Part shown: piece by piece, positions 34,732 to 39,399 of the stretch
Layout: every line of letters begins with the position of its first letter
Numbering within the stretch: position 1 is the first letter of the stretch
Notes under the pieces: generated by a model
What the model was told of the DNA's origin: nothing
Database searches by the model: none
What the model saw: only the letters and a program-made list of their open reading frames with translations
Made by a program: the position numbers and the translations under genes
Assembly (NCBI GenBank): GCA_964485635.1
Contig: CAZAJS010000003.1
Coordinates: forward strand, 1 to 39,399
DNA from: CAZAJS01 sp964485635
GTDB lineage: Bacteria; Pseudomonadota; Gammaproteobacteria; Francisellales; Francisellaceae
Length of the DNA stretch: 39,399 nt
Direction of reading: 5' to 3'

Positions 34732-35823
34732 ATGTTGTATTGGTTTTTTAAGTGGCTATCAGGATATATCAGTGCAGCTGATGTTTTTACCTATTTAACA
34801 ATGCAGTCATTAATGGCAGCATTAACCGCATTGATTATCTTGTTGCTATTTGGCGGACGGATGGTTAACTGGCTTAAAGTTATGCAAATTGGCCAAGTTG
34901 TACGTCATGATGGGCCGCAGTCGCATTTTAGTAAAGCTGATACGCCAACGATGGGTGGAGTTTTAGTTTTATTGGCGATCAGTATTGCCATGCTCTTATG
35001 GGCGGATATTACACAATTTTATACCTGGTTATTGTTAGCGATGTTAGCGACCTTTGGGTTGATTGGCTTTTTAGACGATTATTTGAAAGTGGTTCGGAAA
35101 AACTCGAAAGGCTTGGTGGCAAAATATAAATATGGACTTCAATCACTGGCAACAATTGTCTTTTTATGTGTTATGTTTCAAATTTTAAAATCTCAATCAC
35201 AATTGACCTTAAATATTCCTTTTACTAAGCAGTGGGTCTTACCTTTAGGGATTATTAGCTTTTTCATAATTGGCTATTTGACGGTTGTTGGCAGTAGTAA
35301 TGCAGTGAATTTAACAGATGGGTTAGATGGGCTAGCAATCTTACCGGTGGCATTAGTCGCTGGAGGGCTTGGCATTTATGCATATGTGTTAACCCATGTA
35401 GGCATTGCACATTATCTTAAATTCGATTTTATAACAGGGTTTGGTGTTGAGCAGACGGTTGTGTTTTGTGCCGCTATTTTTGGGGCTGGGTTTGGTTTTT
35501 TATGGTTTAATAGCTATCCGGCTGAAATTTTTATGGGGGATGTGGGATCATTGCCATTAGGGGCCATTTTGGGCGTGATAGCAGTTGGGCTACGTCAAGA
35601 ATTGATCCTATTGATTATGGGGCTGGTGTTTGTCGCAGAGACTGTATCGGTGATTTTACAAGTAGGCTCTTATAAATTACGAAAAAAGCGTATTTTTAAA
35701 ATGGCGCCGTTGCATCATCATTTTGAATTAAAAGGATGGCCTGAACCTAAAGTGATCGTGCGATTTTGGATTATTGCGATTTTGTGTGTTTTAGTTGGAT
35801 TACTGGCCTTAAAGGTACGTTAA
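34732..35823 (+). CDS. mraY: Phospho-MurNAc-pentapeptide translocase MraY
   Basis: Transfers phospho-MurNAc-pentapeptide from UDP to undecaprenyl phosphate, making lipid I at the inner membrane. The 363-residue protein has about 10 membrane segments and all signatures: PTMGGVLVLL, IGFLDDYLKV (catalytic Asp pair), VNLTDGLDGLA, EIFMGDVGSL and MAPLHHHFELKGWPE. It is the first gene of a run in which murD starts 1 bp after its stop. Upstream lies divergent dedA instead of the usual murF. Confidence 0.97.
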   Translation: MLYWFFKWLSGYISAADVFTYLTMQSLMAALTALIILLLFGGRMVNWLKVMQIGQVVRHDGPQSHFSKADTPTMGGVLVLLAISIAMLLWADITQFYTWLLLAMLATFGLIGFLDDYLKVVRKNSKGLVAKYKYGLQSLATIVFLCVMFQILKSQSQLTLNIPFTKQWVLPLGIISFFIIGYLTVVGSSNAVNLTDGLDGLAILPVALVAGGLGIYAYVLTHVGIAHYLKFDFITGFGVEQTVVFCAAIFGAGFGFLWFNSYPAEIFMGDVGSLPLGAILGVIAVGLRQELILLIMGLVFVAETVSVILQVGSYKLRKKRIFKMAPLHHHFELKGWPEPKVIVRFWIIAILCVLVGLLALKVR

Positions 35824-35824
35824 A

Positions 35825-37144
35825 ATGGTTTGGGTTTATCAAGGAAAGCAAATCCATCGTGTATGTGTTGTTGGTGCAGGGCAAACTGGTCAATCTGTGA
35901 TTCGTTTTTTGGCACAGTATCATGTAGCTATCAGTGTTTTTGATGGTAATGGTCTGACAGATGAAAGTATCACAGCATGGGGGCAGCGGATTCATCTTTA
36001 TGCGCACTGGTCTTCTATTGATTGGGTTCAATATGATTTAATTGTCGTTAGTCCGGGTATTCCAATTAATCAACCGCCTTATAATTTATTAAAGCAGTAT
36101 TGGTCGCGTGTGATTGGGGATATTGAAATTTTTGCGCTAATGGCTGATGCGCCAATTATTGCTGTGACTGGTTCTAATGGTAAAAGTACAACGGTCAATG
36201 CTTTGTCTGAGTGTTTAACAGCTGCCGGCTATACAGTCGGATTAGGTGGAAATATTGGTGTTCCAGCACTGAATTTGTTGAGCTTAAAATCTGTCGATTA
36301 TTATGTGCTAGAGTTATCTAGCTTTCAAATTGATTTGCTTAAAACAGCCCGTTTTACGATTGGTTGTTTATTAAATATTGCTCCTGATCATTTAGATCGG
36401 TATCCCAATTTTCAAGCTTATCAACAGTCAAAGTGTCAATTATTGTCTCATAGCGATTGGCGTATTGTCGGGGATAGTTGTCCAGTCAATCCTCAAGCTG
36501 TTGACCAGTGGATTGGTGGTAAAGACTATTTTATAGAAAAGGGTTTTTTATGGCGGGATTACGTTCAGCCGGCGGTATGTGATTTGACACAATTGAAGTT
36601 AGTTGGAGCACACAATTGGCAGAATATTGCTGCAATTGTGGCTATTATGGATTATTTAAAAATTCATTTTGCGGATTATCAGCAAATGCTTTATACCTTT
36701 CAAGGGTTAGCTCATCGTTGTGAGCATGTATTGACACACAATGGCGTTGATATTGTTAATGACTCAAAAGCAACGAATGTTAGTGCAACTAAAGCAGCAT
36801 TGGTGGGGTTTTTAAAGCAGTCTAAAACAGTTGTTTTGCTTTTAGGTGGCATTGCAAAGCAAAAAGATTTTGATGACCTACTAGACTTATTAAACCAAAA
36901 TGTTCGCCATGTTTGTCTCTATGGGCAAGATCGTGCTAAGATTAGCCACTATTTGAAAGGCTATACGGCACAAACGCAGCATCTAACTTTGAATGAAGCA
37001 TTTGAATATGCTTTATCACAAGCCCATCACGGAGATGTTGTGTTATTATCACCGGGGTGTTCAAGTTTTGATGCTTATGATAACTTTGCTCAACGCGGAC
37101 AACATTTTAAACAATTAGCACGGAATAAGCAAAAGTCATGTTAA
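35825..37144 (+). CDS. murD: UDP-MurNAc-L-alanine:D-glutamate ligase
   Basis: Adds D-glutamate to UDP-MurNAc-L-Ala using ATP in the cytoplasm. The 439-residue protein has an N-terminal Rossmann domain (VCVVGAGQTGQSVIRFL), the P-loop AVTGSNGKSTTVNAL (about residue 115), LELSSFQID and NDSKATNVSATKAAL in the central and C-terminal domains, and LLSPGCSSFDAYDNFAQRG near the end. The stop overlaps the ftsW ATG by 7 bp. Placement between mraY and ftsW is the standard dcw order. Confidence 0.97.
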   Translation: MVWVYQGKQIHRVCVVGAGQTGQSVIRFLAQYHVAISVFDGNGLTDESITAWGQRIHLYAHWSSIDWVQYDLIVVSPGIPINQPPYNLLKQYWSRVIGDIEIFALMADAPIIAVTGSNGKSTTVNALSECLTAAGYTVGLGGNIGVPALNLLSLKSVDYYVLELSSFQIDLLKTARFTIGCLLNIAPDHLDRYPNFQAYQQSKCQLLSHSDWRIVGDSCPVNPQAVDQWIGGKDYFIEKGFLWRDYVQPAVCDLTQLKLVGAHNWQNIAAIVAIMDYLKIHFADYQQMLYTFQGLAHRCEHVLTHNGVDIVNDSKATNVSATKAALVGFLKQSKTVVLLLGGIAKQKDFDDLLDLLNQNVRHVCLYGQDRAKISHYLKGYTAQTQHLTLNEAFEYALSQAHHGDVVLLSPGCSSFDAYDNFAQRGQHFKQLARNKQKSC

Positions 37145-38358
37145 CAAAGATGTGGATCTGGTTACGTAATACGCTGACACAACAAAATGTTAAGCGTGTT
37201 CGTGTCAAAGCACCGATTGAGCTGGATGTTGTGCTGTTATTTTTGGTGCTTGGTTTATTGGCATTTGGTTGGTTAATGGTTACATCAGCCTCTATCGTGA
37301 TGAGTGGTGAAAGTTGGGGTAACCCCTTATTTTATTCAACGCGTCAAGGTATTTATGCATTAATGGGAATTGGACTTATTGCCTTAAGTCTATTTGTGCC
37401 AACGGATAATTTTCAAAAATTAGATCGAACTTGGTTGATTGTCGCATTTATTTTATTGGTCGCGGTGTTAATTCCGGGCATTGGTCGAGAAGTAAATGGT
37501 TCCAGACGGTGGATTCCGTTAGTGATGATTAATGTTCAAGTTTCAGAAGTGGTTAAACTGTGTGCAATTATGTACTTCTCAGGGTATTTAGTGCGCTTTG
37601 GAGACTACGCTCGAAAGACATTTCAGGGGGTGGCTAAACCCTTGGCTATTTTAGCTGTTATGGCAGGATTTTTATTAATGCAGCCTGATTTTGGTGCTTC
37701 TGTTGTGATGTTTGCTTGTGTCTTTGGAATCATGGTGATGGGGGGTGTTCAGTGGCGCTGGTTTGGTTTTTTTATTATCTTAGCAAGCATTGCCGCCGTC
37801 ATGCTAATTATCTCAGCCCCCTACCGAATGCATCGGTTAACAGGATTTTTAGATCCTTGGTCAGATGCCCAGGGTAGTGGTTATCAGTTAGTTCAGTCAT
37901 TGATTGCATTTGGTCGTGGTGGCTTTTTTGGGGATGGGTTAGGCATGAGTATTCAAAAGCAGTTTTTCTTACCTGAAGCGCATACAGATTTTATTACAGC
38001 AATTATTGCAGAAGAGCTAGGCGCAATAGGGGTGTTAGTTCTTTTAGGGGTATATAGCTGTTTAGTTTGGCGAGGATTAAAAATCGGTCGTTTAGCTGGA
38101 AAGCTTAATCGCCCATTTCAGTCCTATGTGAGTTATGGCATTAGTTTTTGGGTTGCCTTTCAAGTATTTGTCAATTTAGGAGTGAATATGGGGATGTTGC
38201 CAACAAAAGGCTTAACTTTGCCATTAATTAGTTATGGCGGTAGTAGTTTGTTGATTATGTGTTTTGCTTTAGGTATTTTATTGAGAATTGATTTTGAGAA
38301 TAAAGTGATTTCGGACCAAGTGATGCCACAATACATTTATAAGAGGATGAAACAATGA
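37138..38358 (+). CDS. ftsW: Septal peptidoglycan polymerase FtsW (SEDS)
   Basis: A SEDS-family glycosyltransferase that polymerises lipid II at the division site together with FtsI. The 406-residue protein has 10 predicted membrane segments, a basic cytoplasmic N-terminus, GREVNGSRRWIPL, the long periplasmic-loop region around LDPWSDAQGSGYQLVQSLIA, and the C-terminal GMLPTKGLTLPLISYGGSSL signature. ATG at 37138 overlaps murD; a second ATG four codons later is possible. murG, expected next in most dcw clusters, is absent. Confidence 0.96.
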   Translation: MLTKMWIWLRNTLTQQNVKRVRVKAPIELDVVLLFLVLGLLAFGWLMVTSASIVMSGESWGNPLFYSTRQGIYALMGIGLIALSLFVPTDNFQKLDRTWLIVAFILLVAVLIPGIGREVNGSRRWIPLVMINVQVSEVVKLCAIMYFSGYLVRFGDYARKTFQGVAKPLAILAVMAGFLLMQPDFGASVVMFACVFGIMVMGGVQWRWFGFFIILASIAAVMLIISAPYRMHRLTGFLDPWSDAQGSGYQLVQSLIAFGRGGFFGDGLGMSIQKQFFLPEAHTDFITAIIAEELGAIGVLVLLGVYSCLVWRGLKIGRLAGKLNRPFQSYVSYGISFWVAFQVFVNLGVNMGMLPTKGLTLPLISYGGSSLLIMCFALGILLRIDFENKVISDQVMPQYIYKRMKQ

Positions 38359-38912
38359 TCAAATCACGTCACTTTGATTGGCCAGCGCATTTGCTTCATT
38401 GGCTTTTTGCTTTAGGGGTGACATTTCAACTTTTTTCAAGTATTTGGATGCATCACACTGCCAAAGCAGGTCGAGCGCAATGGACCTTAAATTTGTTTTT
38501 TTATCACCAAACCATTGGGATGGTGGTTTTGGTTTTATTAATATTATATATTTTACGAAGTCTGATGCTCATTGAGCAAGGAAAAGATAAATTAGGGCAT
38601 TTATTTCCTTACCAATCTAGCCAGAGAGCTGTAATTTGGCAAGATATCAAACGGCTTGTTCGGTTTGATATTCCAGAGCATTCTAGTGGAGGGCTTGCAG
38701 GGGCAGTACAAGGCGCCATTTTGGTATGGGTCACCGCTGTTGCAATAACGGGGTTTATGTGGTTTTCAGTTCAAGGTAATGCGGCAAGTGCCACATTAGC
38801 CTATGCTTTAAAAGAAACCCATGAGTGGCTTGCTTCTTGGGTCTGGTATTTTGTGGGAGCACATGCGGTAATGGGGATAATTCATGGAATTAGACAGTTA
38901 TTCCGGGGCTGA
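38355..38912 (+). CDS. Cytochrome b561 family protein
   Basis: A 185-residue membrane protein with four hydrophobic segments, of the bacterial diheme b561 type that passes electrons from quinol. The likely heme ligands are conserved: H12 and H15 near the start (PAHLLHWLFAL), H51 in FFYHQTIGMVV, H136 in KETHEWLASWVWYF, and the pair in VGAHAVMGIIHG. AGAGG lies about 8 bp before the ATG, which overlaps the ftsW stop as ATGA. This links an electron-transfer gene directly to a division gene. The 3' end overlaps yggX, which is convergent, by 15 bp. Confidence 0.88.
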   Translation: MIKSRHFDWPAHLLHWLFALGVTFQLFSSIWMHHTAKAGRAQWTLNLFFYHQTIGMVVLVLLILYILRSLMLIEQGKDKLGHLFPYQSSQRAVIWQDIKRLVRFDIPEHSSGGLAGAVQGAILVWVTAVAITGFMWFSVQGNAASATLAYALKETHEWLASWVWYFVGAHAVMGIIHGIRQLFRG

Positions 38913-39164
38913 ATAGCCTTCAGGTTTTTCCGCATTATTTTCAAATAAAAACTTGATCATTTCTTGTTGTAAAAACTGTTTAGCTTTTTCATCAAGTAAA
39001 TTTAAGCGATACTCATTAATGAGCATGGTTTGATGGGCTAACCATTCGCTCCAAGCTTCTTGGCAAATTTCATGATAAATACGTTCACCTAATGCACCAG
39101 GCAATGGTGGTGTTGGCAGTTGTGTGCCTTCATGTTGGTGTTTTTTGCAAAAAATTTTCGCCAT
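38898..39164 (-). CDS. yggX: Probable Fe(2+)-trafficking protein YggX
   Basis: An 88-residue protein that protects Fe-S clusters from oxidative damage in enterics. The family pattern is clear: IFCKKHQHEGTQL, then LPGALGERIYHEICQEAW, then QTMLINEYRLNLLDEKA and MIKFLFENN...EGYSAPE. The single conserved cysteine is C6. AAAGGAGT lies 7 bp upstream of the ATG. In E. coli it follows mutY; here a different gene end (39233-39399) lies upstream, 68 bp away. The 3' end overlaps the cytochrome gene. Confidence 0.95.
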   Translation of the reverse strand: MAKIFCKKHQHEGTQLPTPPLPGALGERIYHEICQEAWSEWLAHQTMLINEYRLNLLDEKAKQFLQQEMIKFLFENNAEKPEGYSAPE

Positions 39165-39194
39165 GTGGGGACTCCTTTGACTGTTAAATTAGCA

Positions 39195-39222
39195 CTTATA
39201 AAGTACCATATTGCTACAATAA
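39195..39222 (-). promoter_or_regulatory. Candidate promoter for yggX
   Basis: On the minus strand TATAAG (39200-39195) lies 16 bp after a weak -35 TTATTG (39222-39217). The predicted start is close to 39188. It would allow yggX to be transcribed apart from the upstream gene. Consensus match only. Confidence 0.35.
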
Positions 39223-39232
39223 AAGCAAATAA

Positions 39233-39399
39233 TCAAATACAGCGCTTTGGTCGAGGTAAGCCGGCAATTTTTGCTGCTTGAACTGCTGGGGATTGAGGGA
39301 ATAGCTGTTGTAAGTAAAGACTGTTAAAATGTGGCCCATAGGTTGTTTGAAGGAGTTTGATCAATTGGCGCATTGGCAAAGAAGTTTGATACTTTGCAA
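39233..39399 (-). CDS. C-terminal fragment of an unidentified gene
   Basis: A minus-strand reading frame is open from the window end to TGA at 39233-39235, giving 54 residues. It ends AAKIAGLPRPKRCI, a conserved-looking proline/arginine tail, after LIKLLQTTYGPHFNSLYLQQ. I cannot identify the family from this piece. In E. coli the gene before yggX is mutY, but nothing here resembles the MutY C-terminus. Partial at the 5' side. Confidence 0.55.
   Translation of the reverse strand, partial: AKYQTSLPMRQLIKLLQTTYGPHFNSLYLQQLFPQSPAVQAAKIAGLPRPKRCI

Noticed and set aside
39233..39399. The gene end upstream of yggX as mutY, by analogy with E. coli
   Set aside because: The readable C-terminus (GLPRPKRCI) does not resemble MutY, and too little is visible to name it.

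Overview
The window is AT-rich chromosomal DNA from a gammaproteobacterium. The main evidence is gene order and family type: the eight-gene block yceD-rpmF-plsX-fabH-fabD-fabG-acpP-fabF in the E. coli order, a gammaproteobacterial RNase E, SdhE, YggX, an exonuclease I (SbcB), a Slt70-type transglycosylase and a TcyP-type symporter. Low GC, a PutA without a DNA-binding domain, and several amino-acid import and catabolism genes would fit a lineage near the Legionellales/Thiotrichales/Francisella-like groups. The sequence alone does not allow a genus call. I see no tRNA, rRNA, CRISPR array, insertion sequence or prophage, so this is mainly a core-genome segment.

Layout. (1) 1-5408, minus strand: a HexR/RpiR-type regulator, mnmG, an SLC6-type symporter overlapping mnmG by ATGA, and trpS cut off by the window start. 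(2) 5565-14604: sbcB, a small antiparallel coiled-coil gene, icd, sdhE-putA, and slt with a TTG start. (3) 14599-22324, minus strand: the fatty-acid/phospholipid block running from yceD to fabF, then a cystine-type symporter whose stop codon shares a TCATGA palindrome with the slt stop. (4) 22390-27120, plus strand: a peroxiredoxin, uridine phosphorylase, a 515-residue glutaminase closely resembling the animal kidney-type enzyme (N-terminal helical domain, catalytic domain, ankyrin repeats), a DUF4404 protein, a highly expressed-looking outer-membrane beta-barrel protein with its own promoter and terminator, and a lytic transglycosylase lipoprotein broken by two frameshifts. (5) 27265-39399: rne (minus) with a long structured leader, a group I cysteine desulfurase - unknown ORF - recO, a DHA2 drug exporter with dedA, the partial division/wall cluster mraY-murD-ftsW followed by a cytochrome b561 gene, yggX, and the C-terminal end of an unidentified gene.

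How the genes fit together. The fab block makes acyl-ACP and feeds phospholipid synthesis through PlsX. MraY, MurD and FtsW build and export the lipid-linked wall precursor and polymerise it at the septum, and Slt and the broken lipoprotein turn the wall over. PutA, glutaminase, Icd and SdhE converge on glutamate/2-oxoglutarate and the TCA cycle, which together with two amino-acid-type transporters suggests growth on amino acids. The most notable items are the eukaryote-like glutaminase, the 10-bp tandem duplication that knocks the transglycosylase lipoprotein out of frame, a TTGCAA palindrome lying on the acpP -35 box, and two competing hairpins just ahead of rne. I did not find a convincing wholly new multi-gene system.
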